From Prescottella defluvii (lineage in GTDB: Bacteria > Actinomycetota > Actinomycetes > Mycobacteriales > Mycobacteriaceae): a DNA stretch of 64,000 nucleotides. The notes under the pieces are model-generated. The model was not told where the DNA came from and searched no databases. It saw only the letters and a program-made list of their open reading frames with translations. Of this stretch, positions 48,923 through 57,929 are shown piece after piece. The first letter of the stretch is position 1; every line of letters starts with the position of its first letter. The stretch spans positions 4,979,872 to 5,043,871 of the forward strand of contig CP121458.1 of assembly GCA_029690005.1 (NCBI GenBank), given 5' to 3'. Position numbers and translations under genes: made by a program.

Positions 48923-48949
48923 TTGGCACTGTCGACTGTAGAGTGCCAA
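48923..48949 (+). promoter_or_regulatory. CIRCE element (HrcA operator) upstream of the FmdB/Ruc gene
   Basis: The inverted repeat TTGGCACTG-N9-GAGTGCCAA matches the CIRCE layout (9-N9-9), with one mismatch between arms. It ends 37 bases before the ruc GTG. HrcA represses chaperone genes through this element, so heat-inducible expression is predicted. Confidence 0.82.
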
Positions 48950-48986
48950 CACCTGCGGTTTGACTACACAATGCGGAGGAACCCCA

Positions 48987-49277
48987 GTGCCCACCTATTC
49001 GTACGCCTGCACCGAATGCGACAACCGGTTCGACATCGTGCAGTCGTTCACCGACGACACCCTGACCGTCTGCCCGGAGTGCTCCGGCAAGCTCCGCAAG
49101 CTGTTCAACTCGGTCGGCATCGTCTTCAAGGGCAGCGGCTTCTACCGCACCGACAGCCGCGGCGGTTCGAGCACCGCGAGCGAGCCGGCGAAGAAGAGCG
49201 ACTCCTCGTCCAGCACGTCGAGCTCGTCGACCTCCAGCTCGTCGTCCAGCGCCTCCGCCCCGGCGGCCGCCAGCTAG
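48987..49277 (+). CDS. ruc: FmdB-type zinc-ribbon protein, Ruc-like redox-regulated chaperone
   Basis: A 96-residue protein. The N-terminal zinc ribbon VPTYSYACTECDNRFDIVQS has CxxC, and a second CxxC (TVCPECSGKLRKLF) follows. KGSGFYRTDSRGG is the conserved FmdB ending. The C-terminal 40 residues are almost only Ser, Ala and Thr and are disordered. This arrangement matches M. tuberculosis Rv0991c (Ruc), a chaperone activated by oxidation and induced by heat. Start GTG 48987 with GCGGAGGA upstream. The CIRCE element upstream supports the same regulation. Confidence 0.88.
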   Translation: MPTYSYACTECDNRFDIVQSFTDDTLTVCPECSGKLRKLFNSVGIVFKGSGFYRTDSRGGSSTASEPAKKSDSSSSTSSSSTSSSSSSASAPAAAS

Positions 49278-49379
49278 GCCACCGCAGGTTCTCCACAGCC
49301 CGCCGTTCATCCACAGGCGGGCTGCGAACTGCGGTTCCGCCGGGTTCCGGCCTCCGCTCCCGGGCCTAGCGTTCCTGTC

Positions 49380-50083
49380 ATGCCTCTCGACCTGTTCCGT
49401 CGGCGCGAGACCGACCGCAGCGGATCCCTCGCACCGACGATCGGCGACCGCCTGGGTCGGCTGGCACGCCCGGCTGGGCCCGAACCGACACGGCGCGAAG
49501 GATCGCCGCGGCTTCACTCCTCGCCGCGGCCTTCGTCCTGTTCATCCGCGATCACCGCGACGACGGCGGCGAGCCGGTGGTCGTCGCGGCGCGTGACCTG
49601 ACACCCGGTCACGTCGTGACCGCCGACGACGTCCGCACCATCGCGCGTTCACGCGCCGACCTCCCCGACGCCGCGGTGGCCGACCCCGGTGCGGTGGTCG
49701 GGCGCACCGTGTCCTCCCCGTCCGTGGCGGAGAGATCCTCACCGATGTCCGTCTGCTCGGGCCCCGCCTCGCGGAGGCCGCCGCCGGATCCGCCGACGCC
49801 CGCGTGGTTCCCGTCCGTCTGTCGGACGCGGGGCTCGCGAGGTTCATCCGCGAGGGCGACCGGGTGGACGTCCTCACCGTCGATGCGGCGCACGACACCG
49901 GCACGTCCCGGCCCGCCACGGCGACCGTCCTGGCGTCCGGCGCGACGGTGGTCCTGGTGACACCCGAGCAAGCGTCGGGAGCACGACGGGACCAGGTGGT
50001 GATGCTCGCGCTCCCGGCGCCCGAGGCGAGTGCGGTCGCGGCGGCGTCGCTCGACCGACGCGATCACCGTGACACTCCACTAG
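49380..50083 (+). CDS. SAF-domain (CpaB/FlgA-like) protein, frame breaks
   Basis: About 230 residues if three breaks (near 49475, 49730 and 50045) are bridged. A membrane helix (IAAASLLAAAFVLFI) is followed by the SAF domain VVVAARDLTPGHVVTADDVR and GAVVGRTV, then VVPVRLSDAGLARFIREGDR and VDVLTVDAAH as in CpaB/RcpC. The likely end is AITVTLH with TAG at 50081-50083. Without the last break the frame would run into mscL. No pilus genes are linked; SAF proteins of this type occur beside mscL in relatives. Confidence 0.72.
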
Positions 50084-50121
50084 TGTCGCCTCGGTCGGGA
50101 TACACACAGAGGTGGCTTTAC

Positions 50122-50559
50122 ATGCTCAGGGGCTTCAAGGACTTCCTGCTCCGCGGAAACGTCCTCGATCTCGCCGTCGCGGTCGTCGTCGGCGCTGCGT
50201 TCACCGCGATCGTGACCGCGTTCACCAGCAACATCGTCAATCCGCTCGTGGCCGCGGTCGGCGGCTCGAAGGAGCACGCGTGGGGCTTCTACGTCCTCCC
50301 CGGGAACCAGGAGACGTTCGTCAACGTCGGCGCCGTGGTGACCGCGATCATCAACTTCGTCATCATCGCGGCGGTCGTCTACTTCGTGCTCATCGTGCCG
50401 TCTAACGCCGTCAAGGCCCGCTTCGCGACCGAGGAAGAAGACACGAAGGCGAGCGAGGCCGATCTGCTCATCCAGATCCGCGACATCCTGGCGGAGGGCC
50501 GCATCGGCGAGGCGGCCGGTAGCGAATCGGACGGAAAGCACACCCGAGTTCTCGAGTAG
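50122..50559 (+). CDS. mscL: Large-conductance mechanosensitive channel MscL
   Basis: An intact 145-residue channel. It has the MscL start MLRGFKDFLLRGNVLDLAVA, the first helix VVVGAAFTAIVTAFTSNIVN, a short loop, and the second helix AIINFVIIAAVVYFVLIVPS. The cytosolic bundle helix EADLLIQIRDIL is also present. It opens under membrane tension to release solutes during osmotic downshock. ATG 50122 has AGAGGTGG upstream. A terminator follows. Confidence 0.97.
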   Translation: MLRGFKDFLLRGNVLDLAVAVVVGAAFTAIVTAFTSNIVNPLVAAVGGSKEHAWGFYVLPGNQETFVNVGAVVTAIINFVIIAAVVYFVLIVPSNAVKARFATEEEDTKASEADLLIQIRDILAEGRIGEAAGSESDGKHTRVLE

Positions 50560-50579
50560 TCACTCGAACTCGAACAGCG

Positions 50580-50615
50580 AAGGAGCCCATCCGAATCCGA
50601 TCGGACGGGCTCCTT
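50580..50615 (+). terminator. Terminator after mscL
   Basis: The stem AAGGAGCCC/GGGCTCCTT with inner TCCGA/TCGGA and one mismatch is followed by CTTCGTTTG. It starts 21 bases past the mscL stop. Confidence 0.78.
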
Positions 50616-50665
50616 CTTCGTTTGTCGTCTCGGTTTTGTCGCCTTGTTGTCGGGACCGGACGCGG

Positions 50666-50881
50666 TCAGCCGTGATGTGGCGGCACCTGCCGCCGCAGCC
50701 ACTCGTCCTGGCCGCCGTCAGAGGAGGACGCGCCGTCCCGGGAACGTTCGTCGGAGGTCTGCTCCGGCAGAACGGTTCCGAAGATGGCGTCCAGTCGGGC
50801 CCGATCGATGCGGGCCCGACTGGGCGCCGAGGACGCCCGGCCCTCTGCCGACGAGCCGGTTTCCGTCTTTCCCTCCGACAT
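50666..50881 (-). CDS. Small polar protein downstream of moaB2 (hypothetical)
   Basis: A 71-residue hydrophilic protein (MSEGKTETGSSAEGRASSAP, then ARIDRARLDAIFGTVLPEQT). It starts 17 bases after the moaB2 stop on the same strand and so may be cotranscribed with mprAB-pepD-moaB2. The central RARLDAIFGTVLPEQT looks like a short conserved helix. The rest is disordered and Ser/Asp-rich. Function unknown. Confidence 0.6.
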   Translation of the reverse strand: MSEGKTETGSSAEGRASSAPSRARIDRARLDAIFGTVLPEQTSDERSRDGASSSDGGQDEWLRRQVPPHHG

Positions 50882-50897
50882 GTCTGTTCGTGCCGCC

Positions 50898-51391
50898 CTA
50901 TTCGTCGATGCTCGACAGCTGCCCGATGACGTGGCTCGCCAGCGGGGTCAGCGTCGCCATGCCGTCGCGCACCGCGGCCCGCGACGACGCCAGGTTGACC
51001 ACGAGGGTGCTGCCCGAGATCCCGACGAGACCTCGCGAGATGACGGCGTCGACCGCGCCGGCCGCGAGGCCCGAGGACCGCAGGGCCTCACTGATTCCCG
51101 GCAGCTCCCGATCGAGCACCTCGGCGGTGGCGTCCGGCGTCACGTCGCGCGGCGAGACCCGGTGCCGCCGACGGAGATCACCAGGTCGACGCCACCGATC
51201 ACCGCCGTGTTCAGCGCGTTGCGGATCTCCACCTCGTCGGCGGTCACCGCGACCGTCGCGTCCACCAGGAATCCTGCCTCGGTGAGCAGTTCGGTCACGA
51301 GCGGGCCGGTCGAGTCGACGTCACCGTGTGCGGTTCGGTCATCGACGATCACGACGAGCGCACGTCCGGCGAGCGGTGCTTCGAGTTCCAT
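50898..51391 (-). CDS. moaB2: MogA/MoaB-family protein (MoaB2-like), frame break
   Basis: About 164 residues with the molybdopterin-binding fold: ALVVIVDDRTAHGDVDSTGP, LLTEAGFLVDATVAVTADEV, the motif LVISVGGTG near residue 76, then VSPRDVTPDATAEVL and SSGLAAGAVDAVISRGLVGI. The frame changes near 51160, inside GGTG-VSPRD. It follows pepD as in M. tuberculosis (moaB2 next to pepD). Function in that setting is undefined; MoaB proteins adenylylate molybdopterin. Confidence 0.88.
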
Positions 51392-51484
51392 GGTCCCTAC
51401 CGTAGTGGCAGCCCCGGCAGACCGCCGACACCGTCGGGAGCGGCCTGAGAATCCGTGCCGGGGGCCGGCGGTGACCAGATTCCA

Positions 51485-52860
51485 TCAACGACCGCCCTGG
51501 GTCTGGGTTCCGAGCTGGACGTCGACGGTCTTGGTGTTGCCCGCGGAGTCCTTGTAGGTCACCTTCACGGTGTCACCCGGGGCGTGGGACCGGATGGCCG
51601 CGATCAGCGAGTCACCGGTCGTGACGACCCGGTCGTCGACCTTGGTGACGACCGCACCCTTGGGGATGCCGGCCTTGTCGGCGGGGCCTCCGGGCGTGAC
51701 GTCGACGATCGGCGCGCCGCCGGTGGATTCCTTGGCCGACACCTGCACGCCGATGATCGCCTGCGTGGCCTTGCCGGTCTTGACAAGTTCGTCGGCGACC
51801 CGTCGGGCCTGGTCGACCGGGATCGCGAAGCCGAGACCGATCGATCCGCCCTGTCCGCCGGCGGTCGCGATCGCGGTGTTGATGCCGATGAGCTGGCCGT
51901 TCATGTTCACCAGCGCGCCACCCGAGTTGCCGGGGTTGATCGCGGCGTCGGTCTGGATCGCGTCGATGACGGTGTTCTGGTTGCCGGACTCACCGCTGGT
52001 CGACACCGGCCGGTCGAGCGCCGAGACGATGCCCGACGTGACGGTGCCGGCGAGGCCGAGCGGCGATCCGATCGCGACGACCTGCTCGCCCACCTGGACA
52101 CCGTCGGAGGTGCCGAGCTCGATCGGGGTCAGGTCCGTCTTGCCCTGGACCTTGATGACCGCGATGTCCGAAATCGGGTCCGTCCCCACCAGGCTTGCGG
52201 GCGCCGTGGAGCCGTCCGCGAAGGCGACCATCAGCTTGCCGTCGGGCCCGCCGCCGGAGACGACGTGGTTGTTGGTCATGATCAGGCCGTCGGACGAGAG
52301 GATCACGCCGGATCCCTCGCCCTCGCCCTTGCTGCCGGCGACCTGGATCTGCACGACGCTCGGCACGACCTTGGCCGCGACCGACTGCACGGAGCCCTCC
52401 GGCGCGTTCGAGGCCGGGCTGGTGCTCGGCTTGGGCGCGTTGAGCGCGTTCGACACCGGAGCGTTGCTGCCGCTGTTCGACGACGTCGCCAGCGAGCCGA
52501 CGGCGCCGCCGATACCGCCGCTGACCAGGGCCAGGGCGATGGCGCCGGCGACGAGTGTGGTCCGTCCCACCCGCCGCGGCGGGGTGGTGACCGGCGCACC
52601 CGTGGTCGGCAGGGTTCCGGTCGTTCCGACGCCGGGGAACTGCTCGGTCGGCTGGTACCCCGCCTGGTAGCCGGGCTGGCCGTAGCCCTGTTCGTGGTGG
52701 CCCGCTCCGCCCGGGTAGCCGGGGTCTGAGGCTGGTAACGCCACGGCTCCTGCGGCGCGGACTGGTGTCCGGGCGCCTGATACGGATTGCCCTGCTGGGG
52801 GTTGCCGTGCTGCGGAGCCCCCTGATCGGGGCCACCGTTGGGGTTACGGTCGTCGGTCAT
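51485..52860 (-). CDS. pepD: HtrA-family serine protease PepD, frame break
   Basis: A membrane-anchored periplasmic-side protease of about 458 residues. The N-terminal cytosolic Pro/Gln/Gly-rich region (MTDDRNPNGGPDQG...) and a helix (TTLVAGAIALALVSGGIGGA) precede a trypsin-like domain with the catalytic triad in MTNNHVVSG (His), PISDIAVIKV (Asp) and NPGNSGGALVN (Ser). A PDZ domain follows (VDVTPGGPADKAGIPKGAVV). The frame changes near 52725. In mycobacteria PepD degrades misfolded envelope proteins and is induced by MprAB and SigE; matching direct repeats lie upstream here. Confidence 0.95.
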
Positions 52861-52932
52861 CGCACCGCCTTCGTTCGTGACCGCCTTGGTGGGCGGCTCT
52901 GATCCGGTCGTTGACTTCAGATTGCCCGGTAC

Positions 52933-52951
52933 GGCTGAGAGGCCGCTGAGA
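52933..52951 (-). promoter_or_regulatory. Putative MprA-binding direct repeats upstream of pepD
   Basis: Read on the minus strand, TCTCAGCG-N3-TCTCAGCC is two 8-base direct repeats separated by three bases, 73 bases before the pepD start. The same 8-3-8 pattern recurs before mprA. It agrees with the direct-repeat architecture reported for MprA boxes in mycobacteria. Confidence 0.62.
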
Positions 52952-53024
52952 CGCCGCTTTCAGTTTCCCGTGTCCTTGCTGCGAATACCACCTCGGTCAC
53001 ACATCCGGCGCCCGGGCGGGCCGG

Positions 53025-54424
53025 TCAGCGGACGTCGGCGTCCGGTTCGCCGGGCAGCACGATGCGGATGCGGGCGCCACCGCGATCGGACGTCTCGACG
53101 GCGATCGTGCCGCCGTGTTTGACGACCACCTGCCGGACGATCGCCAGGCCCAGCCCCGATCCGGGCATCGACCGCGATGCGGTGGCACGGTAGAACCGCT
53201 CGAAGACCAGCTCCCGCTCCTCGACCGGGATGCCGGGGCCGGCGTCGTCGACGGTGAGCTCGAGCAGCCGGTCCCGATCTGCCGCATGGTGACGTCGACG
53301 CGCTCGCCGGACGGGCTCCACTTCGCCGCGTTGTCGAGGACGTTGAGCACCGCGCGGGACAGGCCGGCCTGGTCCCCGTAGACGAACCACGGCGTGGTGA
53401 CGGCCTCGAAGTCGATCTCGTTGCGCCGCCGTCGGGCCTTCTCGAGCGACCGCTCCACGACCTCCCGCAGGTCGACGAGTTCGAAGATCGTCTCCGGCGC
53501 GTCCTCGCGGGCGAGGTCGACGAGGTCGCCGACGAGGGTGGACAGCTCCTCGATCTGAGCCATGACGTCCGCACGGAGTTCGGCCATGTCCTGGTCCGGG
53601 ATGTGCGGCGCCCCCGGGCGGCTCGACGCGATGAGCAACTCCATGTTGGTGCGCAACGACGTGAGCGGGGTGCGCAGTTCGTGCCCGGCATCGGCGACGA
53701 GCCGACCCTGCCGCGCCCGCGACTCCGCCAGCGCACGCAGCATCGTGTTGAAACTCACTGTCAGACGGGCCAGTTCGTCGTTGCCGGTGACCGGGATCGG
53801 CGTGAGGTCGTCGGTGCGGGCGACGCGTTCGGTCGCCGCGGTGAGTCTCCCGATCGGTCTCAGCCCGGTCCGGCCGACGGTCGTTCCGGCGGCCGCCGCC
53901 AGGACGACGCCGCAGCCGCCGACGACGAACAGCACCCACGCGAGGCGGTCGAGGACGTCCTTGGTGGGCTGTAGTCGCTGCGCGATCACCAGGGTGCTGC
54001 CGTCGCGCGTGCGCTCGGCCAGGACCCGGTTGCCCTCCACCGTCCGCAGCGAGAAGTCGCCCTGGCCGCGCGCCACCGCCAGTTCGGGTGGACCGATCGG
54101 CACGACCGATCCCGGCGGGATGTACTTGTTCAGGTCCGGGAAGATCAGCGCCACGCTGATATCACTCGTGTACAGCGTCGCGCCCGCGACGTACCGCGGG
54201 TCGAACGTGATGAGGTCGTTGTCGACGATCGCCGACGCACGCGACTGCAACTGCTTGTCGACGTCGGCGTACAGGGCGCGCGAGACCACCGCGTAGGCGG
54301 CGACGGCCATGACGGCCACCGCGATGGCGACGACCGAAGCCGCGAGCAGCGTCACGCGCCACCGCAGCGACACCGACCGGGTGAGAGGCATCGGCGGACG
54401 CATCTCGTGCCGGGGAGGTGGCAT
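53025..54424 (-). CDS. mprB: Sensor histidine kinase MprB, frame break
   Basis: About 465 residues. Two membrane helices (WRVTLLAASVVAIAVAVMAV; VLFVVGGCGVVLAAAAG) flank an extracytoplasmic sensor loop of about 120 residues. A HAMP domain, HisKA with the phospho-His in VADAGHELRTPLTSLRTNME, and HATPase (NVLDNAAKW, FYRATASRSMPGSGLGLAIV) follow. The frame changes near 53275. MprB senses envelope stress and, in M. tuberculosis, is modulated by DnaK and unfolded proteins. The start may be 54424 or the in-frame ATG 54403. Lies between mprA and pepD. Confidence 0.94.
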
Positions 54425-54485
54425 CGGCCGGGCGGCGTCTCCTGGCCGTTGGGGCGGGCGCCGGCCCGACCGAAGGGGGTGACCA

Positions 54486-55172
54486 TCACGGAGGCGTCTC
54501 CCGCAGGACGTAGCCGACTCCGCGAACCGTGTGGATCAGCCGGGGCTCGCCGTCGGCCTCGGTCTTGCGCCGCAGGTAGCCCACGTACACCTCGAGCGCG
54601 TTGCCCGACGTCGGGAAGTCGTAACCCCACACCTCCTCGAGGATCCGGCTGCGCGAGAGCACCCGGCGCGGGTTCGCCATCAGCATCTCGAGCAGCGCGA
54701 ACTCGGTGCGGGTGAGACTGATCGAGCGGCCGCCCGGGTCACCTCGCGGGTGACCGGGTCAAGTGTCAGATCCTCGAACTTCATCGACTCCGAGTCGTCA
54801 CCGGCGGCGGGTGTCGCGCGGCGCAGCAGGGCGCGCAGTCGCGCCAGCAGTTCCTCGAAGCGCGAACGGCTTGGGCAGGTAGTCGTCGGCGCCGGCGTCG
54901 AGTCCGGCCACCCGCTCGGACACCGAATCACGCGCCGTGAGAACGAGAATGGGGAGGTCGTCGCCGGTGCTGCGGAGCCGACGGCACACCTCGAGCCCGT
55001 CGAGGCGCGGCATCATGACGTCGAGCACCAGCGCGTCGGGGCGCGATGCGGTCACCTTCTCGAGCGCATCGACTCCGTCGACGGCGAGGTCGACGCTGTA
55101 GCCGTTGAAGCTGAGGGACCGCCGAAGCGACTCGCGGACCGCCCGGTCGTCGTCGACCACCAAAATGCGCAT
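54486..55172 (-). CDS. mprA: Response regulator MprA (OmpR family), two frame breaks
   Basis: About 228 residues. The receiver domain is MRILVVDDDRAVRESLRRSL, ALVLDVMMPRLDGLEV with the phospho-Asp, and LTARDSVSERVAGLDAGADD then YLPKPF. The winged-helix DNA-binding domain has LTRTEFALLEMLMANPRRVL in restored frame, then LEEVWGYDFPTSGNALEVYV and LRRKTEADGEPRLIHTVRGV. Frame breaks lie near 54868 and 54738. Together with mprB, pepD and moaB2 it forms the conserved persistence and envelope-stress locus of mycobacteria. Confidence 0.95.
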
Positions 55173-55192
55173 GCCGACATTTTGGCCCGAGC

Positions 55193-55211
55193 GACTGAGA
55201 TCCCGCTGAGA
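55193..55211 (-). promoter_or_regulatory. Putative MprA-binding direct repeats upstream of mprA
   Basis: On the minus strand TCTCAGCG-N3-TCTCAGTC lies 21 bases before the mprA ATG. It is nearly identical to the pair before pepD, pointing to autoregulation. Confidence 0.62.
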
Positions 55212-55240
55212 GGTCCCTTGGAAGAGGTCCGCGTGTCGGC

Positions 55241-55874
55241 TCAGTCGAGGGGATCCGGGGGCCCGGCAGGCTCCAGCGGCGCCACATCGCGACCAGTCGC
55301 AACGTGGTCGCGACGACAGTTCCGAGCACCAGGACAGCGTTGTAGGTCATGCCCACCGACGTCCCCGCGACGACCAGCGCCGACCCCAGCAGCGCCGGGA
55401 TGGCGTACAGGTCGCGGTGCAGCAGCAGCGGGACCTCGTTGACCAGCACGTCGCGCAGAATGCCGCCGCCGATCGCGGCGGTGGCCCCGATCAGGGCCGA
55501 CGCGAGCGGGCCCGCGCCGGCCTCGAGCGCGATCGTCGCGCCGGTGCTCGCGAACAAGCCCATGCCGAGGGCGTCGAGCACGAGGATCTCGCGCCGCAGC
55601 TTCCCAACGCGGAATGGACGAAGAACACGATCGCCGACGTCGCCGCCGCCGTCCCGAACAACGGCCAACTGGTCAGCGACGTCGGCGGATGGATCCCGAG
55701 CAGCAGGTCACGGACGATGCCGCCGCCGATGCCGGTGAACACGCCGACGACCACCACCCCGAAGATGTCGAAGCGCTTGCTCACTCCCACCAGGGCGCCC
55801 GATGCGGCAAACGCCACGATGCCCACCAGCTCGAGGATCTTCAGCAACACGCGGACAGGGTCGCACGGCCCCAC
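55241..55874 (-). CDS. TRIC-type (UPF0126) cation channel protein, frame breaks
   Basis: About 210 residues of a seven-helix protein built from a duplicated three-helix unit. Unit one is IVAFAASGALVGVSKRFDIF with GVFTGIGGGIVRDLLLGIHP; unit two is ALGMGLFASTGATIALEAGA with TAAIGGGILRDVLVNEVPLL. The GIGGG-RD signature occurs in both. Bacterial homologues are trimeric potassium-permeable channels related to animal TRIC. Breaks lie near 55605 and 55265; the second restores a TGA at 55241-55243. It begins 9 bases after rpmF, so it may be read through from the zinc operon. Confidence 0.87.
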
Positions 55875-55883
55875 TGACCGCGA

Positions 55884-56057
55884 TCACAGACGTCCCGGGT
55901 CCACCATTCCGAGCTGGACGGCGCGCACCAGCCGGCGGGGGACGCGGAACGTCTGCCCGCCGACGCCGACGGTCACCAGATCGGGCGCGGTCGCCTTCCA
56001 CTGAGACCGCCTGCTGCGGGTGTTGGCGCGGGACATGCGCCGCTTGGGTACCGCCAT
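55884..56057 (-). CDS. rpmF: 50S ribosomal protein L32
   Basis: An intact 57-residue protein MAVPKRRMSRANTRSRRSQW, then KATAPDLVTVGVGGQTFRVP. The PKRR-MSR-NTR start is diagnostic for L32. There are no zinc-binding cysteines, so this is a Cys-free form. It starts 4 bases after the rpmE2 stop and belongs to the same leftward operon under the Zur-like box. Confidence 0.95.
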   Translation of the reverse strand: MAVPKRRMSRANTRSRRSQWKATAPDLVTVGVGGQTFRVPRRLVRAVQLGMVDPGRL

Positions 56058-56061
56058 CGGT

Positions 56062-56343
56062 TCAGCCCTCCTCTGATGCGCGACTGTTTGCGCGACGGAC
56101 CCGGCGGCCGTACCTGCGCTCGAACTTCTCGACCCGGCCCATGGTGTCGACGATGCGGTCCGCACCCGTCCAGAACGGGTGGGATGCGCTGGTGACGTCG
56201 ACGACGACGAGCGGGTAGCTGTTGCCGTCCTCCCAGTCGATGCTGCGGTCCGTTCGTGCCGTGGACCTGGTGAGGAATGCGGTGCCGGCGCCCGCGTCCT
56301 GGAAGACCACCGGTCGGTAGTCCGGATGGATACCTGGTTTCAC
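56062..56343 (-). CDS. rpmE2: 50S ribosomal protein L31, zinc-free type B
   Basis: A 93-residue L31B: VKPGIHPDYRPVVFQDAGAG, TAFLTRSTARTDRSIDWEDG, SYPLVVVDVTSASHPFWTG and GRVEKFERRYGRR. The CxxC zinc motif of type A is absent. Under zinc starvation such paralogues replace the zinc-containing L31 and release zinc. The GTG start overlaps the expected stop of the CobW-like gene (GTGA), implying coupling. Confidence 0.96.
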   Translation of the reverse strand: MKPGIHPDYRPVVFQDAGAGTAFLTRSTARTDRSIDWEDGNSYPLVVVDVTSASHPFWTGADRIVDTMGRVEKFERRYGRRVRRANSRASEEG

Positions 56344-57573
56344 GATGTCGCTTCTCCGTTCTTCTCGAGTGCGCCCAGAGCGGTCGGGCGCACGGGTCGG
56401 CGTGGAACTCGCCGAACGGGTCGTCCCACGTGGGCCACGACTCCTCCTCGGCGAGTTCGCTTTCGGTGAGCAGCGCCCAGTCGAGCGCCGCGGTGACCGA
56501 CTCAGGGTCGGCGTCGTGGACGAGCACGACGAGCGAGGTGTCCCGGTCCCCGAACCGCTCGTCCCAGCCCAGGGCGGCGAGCGCACGCCGTTCGGGGTCG
56601 ACGTCGCACAGTTCGTCGTCGGTCATGTCCGCGAGCCAGCGGTCGGCCGCGGCGACCCGCAGTCCCCGCCTGCCGATTCGAGCCACAGCGCGACGTCGGA
56701 GCGGGTGGCGAGCCAGAGCCGGCCGCGCGCGGTGACGACGCCGTCGAGCAGGACGTCGATCGCCTCGTGCAACCGTCCCGGGTGGAACGGTCGCCGCGCG
56801 GTGAACTCGACGAGCGCGACGCCGGCGTCGACGTCGAGAGGCGGACGGCCCCGGAGCAGCGGCGCATGGGCGGTATCGACCCGGCCGCGGCGCGCGTCAG
56901 CACCGATGCGCGCCAGCAGCGCGGGACCGTCGGGCACCGTGGCGGTCGGCGCACCGGGCGCGAGTCTCGCGAGCACAGCCGAGGTCTTGTACGTCAGCCA
57001 GGTGTCGGCGCCCCGCTCGTCGACGACGAGCGCATCGGCGAACGCCACCTGACCGACCACCACCTGGGCGACGGTCCGGTCGTCGTCAAGGTCCTCGTCG
57101 CCGGTCACCGCTTGCCACCACGCGTCGGTGTCGAGGCACGTCACGACCGCATCGACGCGGACGTCGCGGCTCGCCGGCCCGTCGAGCTGCCCGACGACGC
57201 CCACCACCGGGACGTTCTCCACGGCCCAGCAGAGCGCTTCCGGCTCCAGCTCCGGGTCGAGCTCGAGGACGATGCGACCGACCGAGCTGCGTGCATGCAA
57301 CTTCCGCAGCAGCGGCAGCAGGTCGTAACGCAGCGTGCACGACACGCACCCGTGCGCGAGTTCGAGGATCTCCGTGGTCACCTGCGGCCCGTCCACCGAC
57401 CCCGTCGTGACGGTCCGGCGAAGGACACCCTGGCCGAGTTCGTCGAGATGGTGACGGACCACGACCGTGTGGGTGTCACCGTCGCCCAGGAACGAGTGCG
57501 CGGTCTCGTGAACCGGTCCGCTCCACCCGCTCACCACGATCAGCGGGGTGCGGCCGTCCGGCTTCGCAGCCAC
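56340..57573 (-). CDS. CobW/ZNG-like protein lacking the P-loop, frame breaks
   Basis: About 410 residues, related to CobW/YciC metallochaperones and to mycobacterial Rv0106. The N-terminus is VAAKPDGRTPLIVVSGWSGP then VHETAHSFLG. Where CobW proteins have the P-loop GxxGxGKT, this one reads GWSGPVHETAHS, without Lys-Thr. The metal motif is EILELAHGCVSCTLRYD (C-x2-C). VVVGQVAFADALVVDE and the C-terminal FTARRPFHPGRLHEAIDVLL and RGRLWLATRSD are conserved. Breaks lie near 56680 and 56385; the latter restores a TGA overlapping the rpmE2 start. GTG 57573 is preferred because the ATG at 57603 lies inside the Zur-like box. Confidence 0.88.
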
Positions 57574-57586
57574 AATCGAGCCCCTT

Positions 57587-57605
57587 TCGAAAACGATTGT
57601 CATTA
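57587..57605 (-). promoter_or_regulatory. Zur-like box controlling the leftward cobW-like/rpmE2/rpmF operon
   Basis: The core GAAAACGATTGTC followed by ATTA is a near-palindrome like the actinobacterial Zur consensus (TGAAAATGATTTTCA form). It sits 14 bases upstream of the preferred GTG start of the CobW-like gene. The same core recurs at 57637-57657 in the opposite orientation. Confidence 0.8.
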
Positions 57606-57636
57606 ACGGTTGACGAGACTACACTCATCGAGCAAC

Positions 57637-57657
57637 TAACGACAATCGTTTTCATTA
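57637..57657 (+). promoter_or_regulatory. Zur-like box controlling the rightward rpmB/rpmG/rpsN/rpsR operon
   Basis: GACAATCGTTTTC within TAAC...ATTA, the reverse complement of the core of the first box. It lies 31 bases before the rpmB ATG. Two boxes about 50 bases apart, facing outward, predict zinc-dependent repression of both operons. Confidence 0.82.
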
Positions 57658-57687
57658 ACTGGCCGTCCCGGCCGGAAAGGAGCACCC

Positions 57688-57924
57688 ATGTCCGCTCGCT
57701 GCCAGGTGACCGGCAGACGACCAGGCTTCGGTCGGTCCGTCTCGCACTCCCACCGACGCACGAACCGGCGCTGGAACCCGAACATCCAGACCAAGACGTA
57801 CTTCCTGCCCAGCGAGGGCCGCCGGATCACCCTGCGCCTGACGCCGAAGGGCATCCGAACGATCGACCGTGACGGCATCGAAGCCGTCGTCGCCCGGATG
57901 CGGGCTGCCGGAGAGAAGGTCTGA
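57688..57924 (+). CDS. rpmB: 50S ribosomal protein L28, zinc-free paralogue
   Basis: An intact 78-residue protein: MSARCQVTGRRPGFGRSVSH, SHRRTNRRWNPNIQTKTYFL, then LRLTPKGIRTIDRDGIEAVV. Only one Cys remains, so the zinc-binding CxxC pairs of the standard form are absent (C-minus form). GGAAAGGAG precedes the ATG. First gene of the rightward Zur-type operon. Confidence 0.95.
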   Translation: MSARCQVTGRRPGFGRSVSHSHRRTNRRWNPNIQTKTYFLPSEGRRITLRLTPKGIRTIDRDGIEAVVARMRAAGEKV

Positions 57925-57929
57925 AAACC

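Noticed and set aside
50084..50121. Fusion of the SAF-domain protein to MscL in one frame
   Set aside because: MscL has its own ribosome-binding site and canonical start. A one-base correction near 50045 gives the SAF protein a stop at 50081-50083.
57574..57603. ATG start of the CobW-like gene at 57603
   Set aside because: It lies inside the Zur-like box and lacks a ribosome-binding site. The GTG at 57573 has AAAGGGG upstream and begins the conserved region.
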